Source of the DNA: Williamsia sterculiae
GTDB taxonomy: Bacteria; Actinomycetota; Actinomycetes; Mycobacteriales; Mycobacteriaceae
Assembly: GCF_900156495.1 (NCBI RefSeq)
Contig: NZ_FTNT01000011.1
Location: 62,001-126,000, forward strand
Reading direction: 5' to 3'
DNA length: 64,000 nt
The notes beneath the pieces were generated by a model. It searched no databases. It was not told where the DNA came from and saw only the letters and a program-made list of their open reading frames with translations. Both the position numbers and the translations under genes were made by a program. Each line of letters begins with the position of its first letter. Position 1 is the stretch's first letter. Of the stretch, positions 54,952-63,657 are shown one piece after another.

Positions 54952-55602
54952 CTAGCCCGTGCGCTGCGCGCGAGACTTGCGGCGGGCCGCCAACTCGTCC
55001 TCTGGTGCGGTCTCGCTGACCGCGCCGTCGGCGGCGCGTTCGCCGGGGAAGTCGGCGATGGTGCCACTCAACTCCCGCATCGCGCCGCTGACGGCGATAC
55101 CGAACACTCCCTGACCGCCCTGCAGCAGGTCGACGACCTCCTCCGCGGAGGTGCATTCGTAGACGGTCGTGCCGTCGGAGAACAGGGTGATCCTGGCCAG
55201 ATCCTCGACCCCGCGTTGGCGCAGGTGGTCGACGGCGACGCGGATGTTCTGCAGCGAGATACCGGTGTCCAGTAGCCGCTTGACGATCTTCAGGACCAGG
55301 ATGTCCTTGAACGAGTACAGCCGCTGGCTGCCCGAGCCCGCGGCGCCGCGGATGGACGGGACCACCAATGAGGTACGGGCCCAGTAGTCGAGCTGTCGAT
55401 AGGTGATACCCGCGATCTGGCAGGCACTCGGCACCCGGTAGCCGACGAGTTCGTCGGGCACGGTGTCGTTGGGGAACAACCCCGGGGCGATGTCGTCGAG
55501 CGACCCCTGGGTGGCGGTGGTCACGGTGTCCGCAGGAGCGGTCGAGCCAGGGGTGTTCCCGGGCGAATCCAGTTCTCCGGTGCCGCGCGACTGCTCGACC
55601 AC
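54952..55602 (-). CDS. resR: MerR-family regulator, ResR (Rv1830)-like
   Basis: A 216-residue MerR regulator. The HTH is GYRVPSACQIAGITYRQLDYWARTSLVVPSIRG, preceded by a disordered N-terminus, and the helical dimerisation segment LYSFKDILVLKIVKRLLDTGISLQNIRVAVDHL follows. It is the orthologue of M. tuberculosis Rv1830 (resR), implicated in growth and antibiotic resilience. GTG 55602 is preferred because GAGGAG lies five bases upstream; ATG 55617 would remove that spacing. The length is close to the 225 of Rv1830. It is the third gene of the conserved ftsR-bfn-resR order. Confidence 0.9.
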   Translation of the reverse strand: MVEQSRGTGELDSPGNTPGSTAPADTVTTATQGSLDDIAPGLFPNDTVPDELVGYRVPSACQIAGITYRQLDYWARTSLVVPSIRGAAGSGSQRLYSFKDILVLKIVKRLLDTGISLQNIRVAVDHLRQRGVEDLARITLFSDGTTVYECTSAEEVVDLLQGGQGVFGIAVSGAMRELSGTIADFPGERAADGAVSETAPEDELAARRKSRAQRTG

Positions 55603-55789
55603 TGCCACTCCTCGCATGCGTCGGGTGGGGTTCGTGTCGTCACGGTCCACCCACGACGAGCCGATCCTCGCCGTCGTCGACCCTAGGTTACGCGCCCCGA
55701 CCCTGCTGATGTGTGCGCCACGGCAATCCGGGGCGATGAAGCAAACGGTATGGCCCGGCGGAGGGGGTATCAACGTGCCGCGCCGCAAG

Positions 55790-55813
55790 CCTCGACCTCA
55801 ACTCGAGGTTGAG
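55790..55813. promoter_or_regulatory. Nested palindromes upstream of resR, candidate MerR operator
   Basis: CTCAAC (55797-55802) and GTTGAG (55808-55813) are perfect arms five bases apart, and CCTCGA (55790-55795) with TCGAGG (55803-55808) overlap them. They lie in the 277-bp gap between the bifunctional nuclease stop and the resR start. MerR regulators bind dyads of this size, so autoregulation by ResR or FtsR is plausible. Confidence 0.4.
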
Positions 55814-55879
55814 CACAATCGTGATGTGCCGGATCTCGTTCCGTGACCTTGACGCTCGCCGCGCCCATCGGCCTGACTA

Positions 55880-56380
55880 TCAGGCGCCCCCGCTGGCCTT
55901 GAAGTCGTCGGGTGAGACCGAGTCGAGGAATTCCTTGAACTTCTCCACCTCGTCCTCCTTGACCTCGTCACCCTCGTCGGAGTCCTCGTCCGGGATCAGC
56001 AGGCCGGCCTCCGTGAGCACCGCCTCCTCGGCGATGATCGGGACGTCGGCTCGCATGGCGACGGCCACCGCGTCGGACGGCCGCGCGGAAACCCGCAGGT
56101 CGCCTGAGAAGACCATCTCGGCATAGAAGGTGCCCTCCTGCATGTCCACGATCCGGATCTCGACGAGCTCTTGGTTGAATGCCGTGATGAGGTTGACGAT
56201 CAGGTCGTGGGTCAGTGGCCGGGGCGGTTCCACGCCCTTTTGCTTGAGGGCGATCGACGCGGCCTCGCTCTGTCCGATCCAGATCGGCAGGTAGCGCTCC
56301 CCCGACACCTCGCGGAGCAGCAGCACCGGTTGACTCTGTGGCGGTTCCACCCGGATCCCCACCACACGCATCTCACCCAT
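55880..56380 (-). CDS. Bifunctional nuclease family protein (DUF151, Rv1829)
   Basis: A 166-residue DUF151 protein. VVGIRVEPPQSQPVLLLREVSGERYLPIWIGQSEAASIALKQKG is the standard N-terminus, and FYAEMVFSGDLRVSARPSDAVAVAMRADVPI the second half. Members have reported DNase/RNase activity. The C-terminus is an acidic tail (PDEDSDEGDEVKEDEVEKF). The Rv1829 equivalent stands between the two MerR genes, as in all Mycobacteriales. It starts at ATG 56380. Confidence 0.88.
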   Translation of the reverse strand: MGEMRVVGIRVEPPQSQPVLLLREVSGERYLPIWIGQSEAASIALKQKGVEPPRPLTHDLIVNLITAFNQELVEIRIVDMQEGTFYAEMVFSGDLRVSARPSDAVAVAMRADVPIIAEEAVLTEAGLLIPDEDSDEGDEVKEDEVEKFKEFLDSVSPDDFKASGGA

Positions 56381-56711
56381 GTCGCATCTCGCTGCGCATC
56401 TGCGTCTCGTTCATCCGACTCGAACTCCCGCCTGAGATTCTCCCGTGAGGATGGGCGATACAGCGGTCCGGTGCTCGACCGCCACATCTGTCCATCGTAT
56501 GGCAACCCCACCGACTGCTCGACCGAAGTGCGCGACCCGGGCGCAGGCCGCGCGATCCGGTCTGCCACCGGTCCTCACCGACGCTACACCGCCCGTCGAT
56601 CCGCATCAGTTGGCGCGGACCTGCCCCGCTGACACACCGAAAGACATGCCGCACAGTGCAGTCGGATCGCCCACGCCGCCGTCGACCCGATCTGGTGCCG
56701 CCGTGCGACGC
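56381..56711. other. Gene-free region upstream of the bifunctional nuclease
   Basis: No credible gene is seen in these 331 bases between ftsR and the bifunctional nuclease gene; the open frames here have no recognisable features. A TACGAT -10-like box reading left is at 56499-56494 with a poor -35 (TCGAGC). It would give a 5' leader of about 105 bases for the nuclease gene. Confidence 0.5.
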
Positions 56712-57437
56712 TCAGTCCAAGACGTCGCGAACGGCCGCTTTGACCAGTTGGGTGTGCAGGGTGACCGAGAGCGCCGCGACCTCCCGGATCATCTCCTCGG
56801 CGCGGTCGCGCGCACCCGCACCGCGACCCATCGCGATGGGTTTGGCGATCTGCCCCACCAACCCGGCCTCGCGGTCGGCGGAGACCTTGAACGCCCGGAG
56901 ATGTCGGGTTTCCAGCCCGTATGCGGCCAGCGCCGACGCCGCCTCGACCAGTCGCACCGCGTCCTCGTCGAAGAAGCCCCCGGGTCCCGCGGAGAGCAGT
57001 CCGTTGCGCCGGAGTTCGGTGACGAACTCTGCGTCGACCCCGGTGCGTTCGATCAGCGTCTCCCGCGACAACCGACCCGCGCCGAGCTCGGAGAAGTCGG
57101 TGGCCGGTGCCACCCACGATTTCACCGACGACAGCAACCGGGTGGATCCGTCGCCGTCGACGCGTTCGCCGCGGTCGATCGCGTCGAGCTGCTCGCGGAT
57201 CACCTTCAGCGGCAGATACCGATCGCGCTGCGCGGTCAGCACGAACCGCAATCGTTCACAGTCGGCCACCGTGAACCGGCGGTACCCCGACGGCGAGCGT
57301 TGCGGGGTGATCAGTCCCTCGGATTCGAGGAACCGGATCTTGGAGATGGTGATGTCGGAGAACTCGCCGCGCAGCCGGTCCAGGACCGCGCCGATCGACA
57401 TCGAGCCCTCCTGACCTCCCGTCGACGGAGCGGTCAC
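56712..57437 (-). CDS. ftsR: MerR-family regulator FtsR (Rv1828)-like
   Basis: A 241-residue MerR regulator that in Corynebacterium activates ftsZ. The N-terminal HTH is [43 protein letters not shown], and the domain continues with helices ending [16 protein letters not shown]. The C-terminal helical part ([29 protein letters not shown]) is characteristic. It begins at GTG 57437, nine bases after garA, so the two are one operon. Orthologue of Rv1828. Confidence 0.9.
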   Translation of the reverse strand: MTAPSTGGQEGSMSIGAVLDRLRGEFSDITISKIRFLESEGLITPQRSPSGYRRFTVADCERLRFVLTAQRDRYLPLKVIREQLDAIDRGERVDGDGSTRLLSSVKSWVAPATDFSELGAGRLSRETLIERTGVDAEFVTELRRNGLLSAGPGGFFDEDAVRLVEAASALAAYGLETRHLRAFKVSADREAGLVGQIAKPIAMGRGAGARDRAEEMIREVAALSVTLHTQLVKAAVRDVLD

Positions 57438-57446
57438 CGACCCGAC

Positions 57447-57896
57447 CTACGACTCGTCGCGCGGTCCACTGAGGAACACCAGACGGAACTTGCCGATCTG
57501 GACCTCATCACCGTTGGAGAGCACCGCGGAGTCGACCGGTTCGCGATTCACGTAGGTGCCGTTGAGACTGCCCACGTCGACGACCTGGAACTCCTTGTCG
57601 TTCTGTCGGAACTCGGCGTGCCGACGGCTCACCGTGACGTCGTCGAGGAAGATGTCGCTGTCGGGATGGCGCCCCGCGGACGTCGTGGCCTGATCGAGCA
57701 GGAATCGCGACCCGGCGTTGGGACCACGCTTGACCACCAGCAGTGCGGTACCCGGGGCCAGCCGTTCGACACCGGACTCTCCCGACTCCTGACCCGAGGC
57801 CGCCGGGGCGCCCTGCTCCATCTCCTTGATGAAATCGGCCCGGAACACCGAGGTCGTCTCGACCGGGGCCTCGAGGTCCTTGTCGTTGTCGCTCAC
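57447..57896 (-). CDS. garA: FHA-domain regulator GarA/OdhI
   Basis: A 149-residue phospho-switch protein that inhibits 2-oxoglutarate dehydrogenase and affects glutamate metabolism. The phosphorylation motif VETTSVF places Thr14 and Thr15 exactly as in Corynebacterium OdhI, and the FHA domain (about 50-140) has TSAGRHPDSDIFLDDVTVSRRHAEF with the phosphothreonine-binding Arg and Ser. GTG 57896 is preferred over TTG 57899 because AAGGAG is six bases upstream. It is the first gene of garA-ftsR, and gcvH precedes it as in M. tuberculosis. Confidence 0.95.
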   Translation of the reverse strand: MSDNDKDLEAPVETTSVFRADFIKEMEQGAPAASGQESGESGVERLAPGTALLVVKRGPNAGSRFLLDQATTSAGRHPDSDIFLDDVTVSRRHAEFRQNDKEFQVVDVGSLNGTYVNREPVDSAVLSNGDEVQIGKFRLVFLSGPRDES

Positions 57897-58053
57897 CAAC
57901 TACTCCTTGTCGTCGTACGCCCTGCCCGATACGAACCCGTACCGGTCCTGCGGAGACCCTCGTCGGGGCGCGCCACCGCACCTGTTGCTCACGTGTCACG
58001 GTAGTCACGGTCGACAGCCGACGCGTGACGTCGTCACACGAGGTGTCAGAGAG

Positions 58054-58059
58054 ATCCTA
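58054..58059 (-). promoter_or_regulatory. -10 box of the garA promoter
   Basis: TAGGAT on the minus strand would start transcription near 58047 and give a 150-nt leader. A GTGAC-N3-GTCAC dyad (58025-58037) lies inside that leader. The -35 region is poor. Confidence 0.4.
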
Positions 58060-58118
58060 GCCGCCCGTGGTGTCGTCGATGGGCGTGACCGACCCATCCG
58101 TCACCCGACACCCGCGCC

Positions 58119-58520
58119 TCACTCGATGATCGCGCGGTACCCCGCCGGGTCGAGCATCTCGGCCAACGCCGCGCTGAGGTCGATGTCGTCGCCGACCGTG
58201 ATCTCCACCAGCCAACCCGCGCCGTAGGGATCCGAGTTCACCAGTTCGGGCGACCCGTCGAGATCGCCGTTGATCCGGCTGACGGTCCCATCGATCGGTC
58301 CGAAGATGTCGGACACGCTCTTGGTGGACTCGAGTTCCGCGAACGACTCCCCGACCTCCACGCCGTCGTCGACGGCGGGGAGTTGCACGAACACGACGTC
58401 GTCGAGTGCCTGCTGGGCGTAATCGGTGATCCCGATCCGGACCACCCGATCACCGACCTGCTGAACCCACTCGTGTTCGGCGGTGTATCGGAGGTCGTCG
58501 GGTACCTGGCTGTCACTCAC
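58119..58520 (-). CDS. gcvH: Glycine cleavage system H protein
   Basis: A 133-residue lipoyl carrier of the glycine cleavage system. The lipoylated lysine is Lys67 in [13 protein letters not shown], within the flattened beta-barrel; the N-terminal [10 protein letters not shown] is standard. It shuttles the aminomethyl group from GcvP (48.2 kb) to GcvT (not in this window). It starts at GTG 58520. Unlike gcvP it has no riboswitch in its 114-base upstream gap. Confidence 0.96.
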   Translation of the reverse strand: MSDSQVPDDLRYTAEHEWVQQVGDRVVRIGITDYAQQALDDVVFVQLPAVDDGVEVGESFAELESTKSVSDIFGPIDGTVSRINGDLDGSPELVNSDPYGAGWLVEITVGDDIDLSAALAEMLDPAGYRAIIE

Positions 58521-58634
58521 GGGATGGCCGCCTCTTTCGTGCTGGAAGTTCTCGATACCGGTAGTTCTCGTGCCGGATGATTCACGTACTCGCCGACTCG
58601 TCGTCCGGGTGTCGCCCAGACTCTAACCCGTGTC

Positions 58635-59300
58635 CTACCGCCCGCTCTTACCGACCGCAGGCATCCGGGTGAGCACCAGCACGGTCTGCACCCAGTACAC
58701 GACGAACGACCACACGTACATGTACAGACCCCAGATGAGGAACGCCCAGCCGATCGGATGGAAGATGTCGCCGATGATCGAATCGAGTTCGCCGAGAAGC
58801 AGAAACGGGAACGCTGACATCAGCGAGAACGTCGCGGCCTTGCCCACGTAGACCGTCGGCAGCGCCGTCAGCCCGCGCGACTTGAGCAGTGGACCGCTCG
58901 CCAACAGCAGTAGGTCGCGCCCCACGAGCACGCCGATGATCCACCACGGCAGGATCTCACGCAGGCCGAAGCAGATCGGGATCACCACCATGTACAGGCG
59001 GTCCGCGGCGGGGTCCAACAACGCGCCGATCTTGGACGACTGGTTCAGCAACCGGGCCAATTTGCCGTCGGCCCAGTCAGACGCGCCGGAGACGAACAGC
59101 ACCGCGAACGCCCAGGCATCGGCATGTGGCCCCAACAACAGCCAGCAGAACACCGGCACCAGCAGTAACCGCAGCGCGCTCAGCGCGTTGGGAATCGTGG
59201 CGATGCGCTCGCTGGGCGCCGCGTCGGTCCCCGTCTGCGGCGGGGGCTCGCCGGAGTCGGGGGTGCGGGGTGCGTGCGAGTCGGTCACACCCTCATCCAA
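58635..59300 (-). CDS. pgsA2: CDP-alcohol phosphatidyltransferase (PgsA2-like)
   Basis: A 221-residue integral membrane enzyme of the CDP-alcohol phosphotransferase family. The signature DGx2ARx8Gx3Dx3D is present as DWADGKLARLL, then GALLDPAADR. About six helices follow. By position it is the PgsA2 (Rv1822) equivalent, whose exact product (phosphatidylglycerophosphate or related) remains uncertain. ATG 59300 lies 11 bases after the secA2 stop with GGAG upstream, so the pair is probably an operon. Confidence 0.87.
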   Translation of the reverse strand: MDEGVTDSHAPRTPDSGEPPPQTGTDAAPSERIATIPNALSALRLLLVPVFCWLLLGPHADAWAFAVLFVSGASDWADGKLARLLNQSSKIGALLDPAADRLYMVVIPICFGLREILPWWIIGVLVGRDLLLLASGPLLKSRGLTALPTVYVGKAATFSLMSAFPFLLLGELDSIIGDIFHPIGWAFLIWGLYMYVWSFVVYWVQTVLVLTRMPAVGKSGR

Positions 59301-59310
59301 TCAGCTCCGG

Positions 59311-61875
59311 TCAGCGGAAGATGCCGATGACACCCTGCAGGGCCTTCGCGCCGCCGGAGGCGAAGGGGTTGTCGTGCACCATGTAGGTCCACGTGGTGGT
59401 CGACCGACGCAGGTCGGCCGCGTCGAGATCCACCCCATCCGCCGTGATCGCGATGTCACGGAACGTCTTCCGGGCGTTGTCCACGGCCTCGCCCGGGAGT
59501 TTCGCGAACTCGTCGAGGATCAGCCGATGGAACTCGTCCAGCGGACTCTGTCGTCCCAGCGAACGCAGGTGGATCGACGCGCGGACGTCGGAGACGAAGG
59601 CCAGATGGTCGGCCCACGCACGGTCGAGGTGGTAGAGCATGATCTCGCGGCAGGCCTGGACCAACACCTCCCGCTCCACCGGTTCCACCGCGGGCAGCGT
59701 GCCCTCGGCGGTGTCCTCGTCCGCCGTGACCGTCTCTGCGGCGGGGTCGTCGGTGGCCGCGTCGACGGTCTTCTCGTCGGCCTCGGCCTCCTCGACCGTG
59801 TCCTTCGCGACCTCGGGCTCGTCGACCGTGCCGGTGTCGGTCCGGGTGTTCTTCTCTGGGGCGCCCTCCTCCGGGGCGCTCTCCGCTGCGGCGGCGGACT
59901 CTCCGGTGGACGGGGTCTGCTGCTCGGTCTCCCCGGTCAACTGCCGGTAGCGCTCCGGTTCCAGCTCGGCCAATTCGTCGACGGCCGCGTCGGTGGTCAG
60001 CAGTTCCATCCGGCGCTTGACCACGATCTCGCGTTGCTGGTTGACCAACTTGTTGTACCGCCAGGTGTTGGCGTGCAACTCCAGCATCACGCCCTCGGCA
60101 ACCCGCTGGGCCTGTTCGATGAGGTCCACACCCTTCGCCGCCATCGACCCATCGGGATTGGGTGACACCGGGTCACGCTTGAAGGCGAGGTTCCTGGTGA
60201 CCACCGGGTCCTCGAGGCTGGAGAAGAAGATCGACCGTCCCGGATCGCCCTGGCGGCCGGCGCGACCCCGCAGCTGGCTGTCGAGACGCTGGGTGTCGTG
60301 GCGCCCGGTGCCCACCACACAGAGTCCGCCGAGCTCGACGATCTGGTCGCGCGCGCCGGTGCTCTTGCCGTCCTTCTCGCCACGGGAGCCGCCGAGCTTG
60401 ATGTCGGTACCGCGACCGGCCATCTGTGTGGACACGGTGACCGCGTTCAGCGCGCCCGCCTCGGCGATGATCTTCGCCTCCTCGGCGTCGTTCTTCGCGT
60501 TCAGTACCACCGACTCGACGCCCGCCTTGCCCAGCAGGTAGGCGAGCTCCTCGGATTCGGCGACGTCGTGGGTACCGATGAGCACGGGTTGTCCGGTCTC
60601 GTGCACGTCCTTGACGTACTGCACCACGGCCTCGGCCTTGTTCGCCTTGTTGTCGTAGACTTGGTCGGTCTCGTCGATCCTGGTGTTCGGCGTGTTCAAC
60701 GGGATCTGCGAGACGGCCAGTTCGTAGAACTGACGGAACTGCTCACCGGCAGCCAGGGCTGTGCCGGTCATCCCGCACACCTTGGGGTAGCGGCCGATGA
60801 GCGCCTGCACGGTGATGGTGTCGATGACCTCACCGGAATCGGTCTGGGCCAGCCCTTCCTTCAGTTCCACCGCGGCCTGCAAGCCGTCCGGCCAACGCTG
60901 CAGCTGGGCGACGCGTCCACGGGAGGCGTTGATCAGGTGCACACCACCGTCGCGGACGATGTAGTGCACGTCCCGCTCCACCAGCAGGTGCGCGTGCATG
61001 GCCACGTTGACCTGCACCAGCGTGGTGCCCACGTGCTCCTCGTCGTAGAGGTTGATACCGCCGAGCTCGCTCTCCAGGAATTCCGCGCCCTCGTCGGTGA
61101 GGTAGACGTTGCGGCCGTCGGCGTCGACCTCGTAGTGGTTCTTCTTCAGCTTCGCCACGGCGTCGTGGATGGGACGATCGGGGACCTCACCCGCCGCCGC
61201 ACCGGCCAGGATGAGCGGCACCAACGCCTCGTCAACCAGGACCGAGTCGGCCTCGTCGATGATCGCGACGTCGGGTTTCGGCGACACCAGCTCCGCATCA
61301 CGGACGGCCAGCTGGTCGCGCAGCACGTCGAATCCGACCTCGTTGACCGAGGCGTAGGTGATGTCGGCGGCGTACGCCGTCCGGCGGGCCTCGCGATCGG
61401 ATTTCTCCGACACCGAACCCGAGGAGATCGCAAAGCTGTCGAACAGCGGCTTCATCCATGCGGCGTCGCGCTCGGCGAGGTAGTCGTTGACCGAGATGAC
61501 GTGCACGCGATGGCCCTGCAGCACGTATCCGATCGCGGCGATGGCCCCGGCGAGAGTCTTTCCCTCACCGGTGGCCATCTCGACGACATCGCCCTCGAGC
61601 AGACGCAACGCACCCTGCAACTGCACGTCGAACGGTCGCATCGACAGGCTTCGGTCGGCGGCCACGCGGGCCAGCGCGAGGAACTTGGCCCGGTCGGTGC
61701 CCTGCGGATCGGTGATGTCCAGCTTCTCCGCTGCGGGGGCGAGCTCGGCGTCGTCCAACCCGGCAGCCCAGTCGTCGTGACCCGCCGCATCCTTGAGCAG
61801 TGCGACCGACTTCGACTGGTTGCGCGATGACTGCGCTCCGAGCAGCCGCCACATGTTGTTCGTGAGCTTTCCCAC
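59311..61875 (-). CDS. secA2: Accessory Sec ATPase SecA2 with an acidic insertion
   Basis: An 854-residue SecA2, the accessory motor for export of selected proteins. Walker A is MATGEGKT, the DEAD motif is [15 protein letters not shown], and motif VI is [13 protein letters not shown]. The C-terminal SecB/zinc domain is absent, as is usual for SecA2. It is longer than M. tuberculosis SecA2 (808). Residues about 646-728 (nucleotides about 59690-59938) form an acidic, Ala/Thr/Glu-rich low-complexity insert within the helical scaffold region before [25 protein letters not shown] 61875 has GAGGAG upstream. Confidence 0.94.
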   Translation of the reverse strand: MGKLTNNMWRLLGAQSSRNQSKSVALLKDAAGHDDWAAGLDDAELAPAAEKLDITDPQGTDRAKFLALARVAADRSLSMRPFDVQLQGALRLLEGDVVEMATGEGKTLAGAIAAIGYVLQGHRVHVISVNDYLAERDAAWMKPLFDSFAISSGSVSEKSDREARRTAYAADITYASVNEVGFDVLRDQLAVRDAELVSPKPDVAIIDEADSVLVDEALVPLILAGAAAGEVPDRPIHDAVAKLKKNHYEVDADGRNVYLTDEGAEFLESELGGINLYDEEHVGTTLVQVNVAMHAHLLVERDVHYIVRDGGVHLINASRGRVAQLQRWPDGLQAAVELKEGLAQTDSGEVIDTITVQALIGRYPKVCGMTGTALAAGEQFRQFYELAVSQIPLNTPNTRIDETDQVYDNKANKAEAVVQYVKDVHETGQPVLIGTHDVAESEELAYLLGKAGVESVVLNAKNDAEEAKIIAEAGALNAVTVSTQMAGRGTDIKLGGSRGEKDGKSTGARDQIVELGGLCVVGTGRHDTQRLDSQLRGRAGRQGDPGRSIFFSSLEDPVVTRNLAFKRDPVSPNPDGSMAAKGVDLIEQAQRVAEGVMLELHANTWRYNKLVNQQREIVVKRRMELLTTDAAVDELAELEPERYRQLTGETEQQTPSTGESAAAAESAPEEGAPEKNTRTDTGTVDEPEVAKDTVEEAEADEKTVDAATDDPAAETVTADEDTAEGTLPAVEPVEREVLVQACREIMLYHLDRAWADHLAFVSDVRASIHLRSLGRQSPLDEFHRLILDEFAKLPGEAVDNARKTFRDIAITADGVDLDAADLRRSTTTWTYMVHDNPFASGGAKALQGVIGIFR

Positions 61876-62105
61876 CGAGCTGTACTCCTCGTCGTAGGTG
61901 CAGGTTGTCGTGCGTTCGGGTTGTCGTGCAGCCGCGCCACCCGGCGATTCTGCCGCGCTCCACGGTACGCGGGAGGCTGTACCGATCTCGCGGTCGTGTC
62001 CGGGCGGACCCGCGAGTGGCCGCCGGCGGGACGGCGACGCAGCGGTGATGCGTCATCGGCTCGGCGGGCTGTTTCATCGGCCCGGTCCGACGGTGGCGCG
62101 ACCGG

Positions 62106-62111
62106 TAGAAT
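62106..62111 (+). promoter_or_regulatory. -10 box of a leaderless ppk2 promoter
   Basis: TAGAAT is seven bases before the ppk2 ATG with no ribosome binding site between. The mRNA likely starts at the start codon. Confidence 0.6.
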
Positions 62112-62117
62112 CCGACG

Positions 62118-63002
62118 ATGGCCAAGCATGCTGGGACGAAGAACAAGGCCGGCTCCACGGCGTCCGGTGACGGCCGTACACCGAAACGGGCCAAACTCCC
62201 GAAAGCCGCGTACGAGGCCGAACTGTTCCGGTTGCAGACGGAGATGGTCACCCTGCAGGAATGGGTGCGCGACACCCACCAGCGCGTGGTGGTGATCTTC
62301 GAGGGGCGCGATGCGGCGGGCAAGGGCGGGACCATCAAACGCATCACCGAATACCTGAGTCCACGGGTCGCGCGGGTGGCGGCGCTGCCCGCACCCAACG
62401 ACCGGGAACGGGGTCAGTGGTACTACCAGCGTTACATCGCCCACCTGCCCGCGCCCGGCGAGATCGTGCTGTTCGACCGGTCCTGGTACAACCGCGCCGG
62501 GGTGGAAAGGGTGATGGGATTCTGTACCCCGCAGGAGCATTCACTGTTCCTGCGCCAGACCCCGATCTTCGAGCAGATGCTGATCGAGGACGGGATCACG
62601 TTGCGCAAGTACTGGTTCTCGGTGTCCGAGGAGGAGCAGTTGCGACGGTTCCGCTCCCGGCTGAACGATCCGGTGCGGCAGTGGAAGCTGAGCCCGATGG
62701 ATCTGGAGTCGGTGTACCGCTGGGAGGACTACTCCCGGGCCAAGGACGAGATGATGGTGCACACCGACACCCCGTTGTCGCCGTGGTTCGTGGTGGAGTC
62801 CGACGTCAAGAAGCACGCGCGACTGAACATGATGTCGCACCTGCTGTCCACGATCGACTACGCCGAAGTCCCGCGACCGGCCGTGAAATTGCCCAAACGA
62901 CCGATCGAGTCGGGCAACTACCGGCGACCGTCGCGGTCGTTGTCGACGTATGTACCCGACCACGCGGCCGCGTTGCTGGGCGACCCGGAGGCTGGGTTCT
63001 GA
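62118..63002 (+). CDS. ppk2: Polyphosphate kinase 2
   Basis: A 294-residue class I PPK2, which uses polyphosphate to phosphorylate nucleoside diphosphates such as GDP or ADP (or the reverse). Walker A FEGRDAAGKGG is at residues 61-71, and Walker B VLFDRSWYNRAGVERVMGF near 117-135. The lid region RRFRSRLNDPVRQWKLSPMD is present. A basic N-terminal tail (about 30 residues) precedes the fold. It is probably leaderless and converges on the phospholipase gene with four bases between stops. Confidence 0.94.
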   Translation: MAKHAGTKNKAGSTASGDGRTPKRAKLPKAAYEAELFRLQTEMVTLQEWVRDTHQRVVVIFEGRDAAGKGGTIKRITEYLSPRVARVAALPAPNDRERGQWYYQRYIAHLPAPGEIVLFDRSWYNRAGVERVMGFCTPQEHSLFLRQTPIFEQMLIEDGITLRKYWFSVSEEEQLRRFRSRLNDPVRQWKLSPMDLESVYRWEDYSRAKDEMMVHTDTPLSPWFVVESDVKKHARLNMMSHLLSTIDYAEVPRPAVKLPKRPIESGNYRRPSRSLSTYVPDHAAALLGDPEAGF

Positions 63003-63006
63003 CCTG

Positions 63007-63495
63007 TCACAGATGGGTCGCGGTCACCGCTGCCCAATAGACGTCGGCCGTCGCCTTGCAGGTGGTGAGAGCGGTGCCCGAGCCGTACGCGTAGGCACAG
63101 TTGGTCTTCAGGTCGGTGCGCAGCGCGGAGTTGCAGGCGGTGTAGTCGGTGCCCGCGGTGTCGGCCCGGTCATAGCAGAGGTCGTGTCGGGCGCACGGAC
63201 CGCGGAAGTCGGCCGCGAAGTAGCTGTCCGGCGACGAGGTGCAGTAGTCGTGCCGCGCGACCGGCACCAGGTTGGTGTCGTAGACGTAATTGCTCGGCAC
63301 CGAGACGAACGCGGCGGCCGTGGCCGACCGCGACCGCGCGGACACCGGCGGGCCGGGGTACACCTGCGACGCCGCCTGCGCGGCAGGATCGATGGGGTAC
63401 TGCTCGGTGGGGGTTGCGTGGGCGGTCGCCTGACCACCGAGGACGGCGAAGACGACGAGGACGAGGGTCGCGACGGCGACGCGCAATCTGGTCAT
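63007..63495 (-). CDS. Secreted phospholipase A2-like protein
   Basis: A 162-residue secreted protein. A signal peptide (basic start, hydrophobic core VAVATLVLVVFAVLGG, then ATAHATP) ends near residue 27. The mature part contains the prokaryotic PLA2 motif CARHDLCYD with the catalytic His-Asp pair near residues 104-105, plus several cysteines for disulfides. It is expected to release fatty acids from phospholipids outside the cell. ATG 63495 is preferred; a GTG one codon earlier is possible. The GGGAG upstream is partly enclosed in a small hairpin (63500-63515). Confidence 0.87.
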   Translation of the reverse strand: MTRLRVAVATLVLVVFAVLGGQATAHATPTEQYPIDPAAQAASQVYPGPPVSARSRSATAAAFVSVPSNYVYDTNLVPVARHDYCTSSPDSYFAADFRGPCARHDLCYDRADTAGTDYTACNSALRTDLKTNCAYAYGSGTALTTCKATADVYWAAVTATHL

Positions 63496-63499
63496 CACC

Positions 63500-63515
63500 G
63501 GAGATCATCATCTCC
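63500..63515 (-). promoter_or_regulatory. Small hairpin covering the phospholipase ribosome binding site
   Basis: GGAGAT and ATCTCC are perfect 6-bp arms around a 4-base loop, five bases before the start codon region. The stem includes the GGAG that would serve as Shine-Dalgarno, so it could dampen translation. Confidence 0.35.
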
Positions 63516-63657
63516 CGGTGGCCCCGAGATCCGCAGCGACTGAATTCCGAATGAATTGCCGACGACAGGACCGGCGGACGGGAATGGCGGGCACCCGCCC
63601 GCAGGTTGCAGTCCCTATGTGCCGTCCGACGGCATCGATGAGGGAGAGGTTGCGAAC

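Noticed and set aside
55797-55813. The dyad upstream of resR as an HspR (HAIR) site
   Set aside because: HAIR is CTTGAGT-N7-ACTCAAG; the half-sites here are CTCAAC and GTTGAG with a 5-base spacer, so the order and spacing differ.
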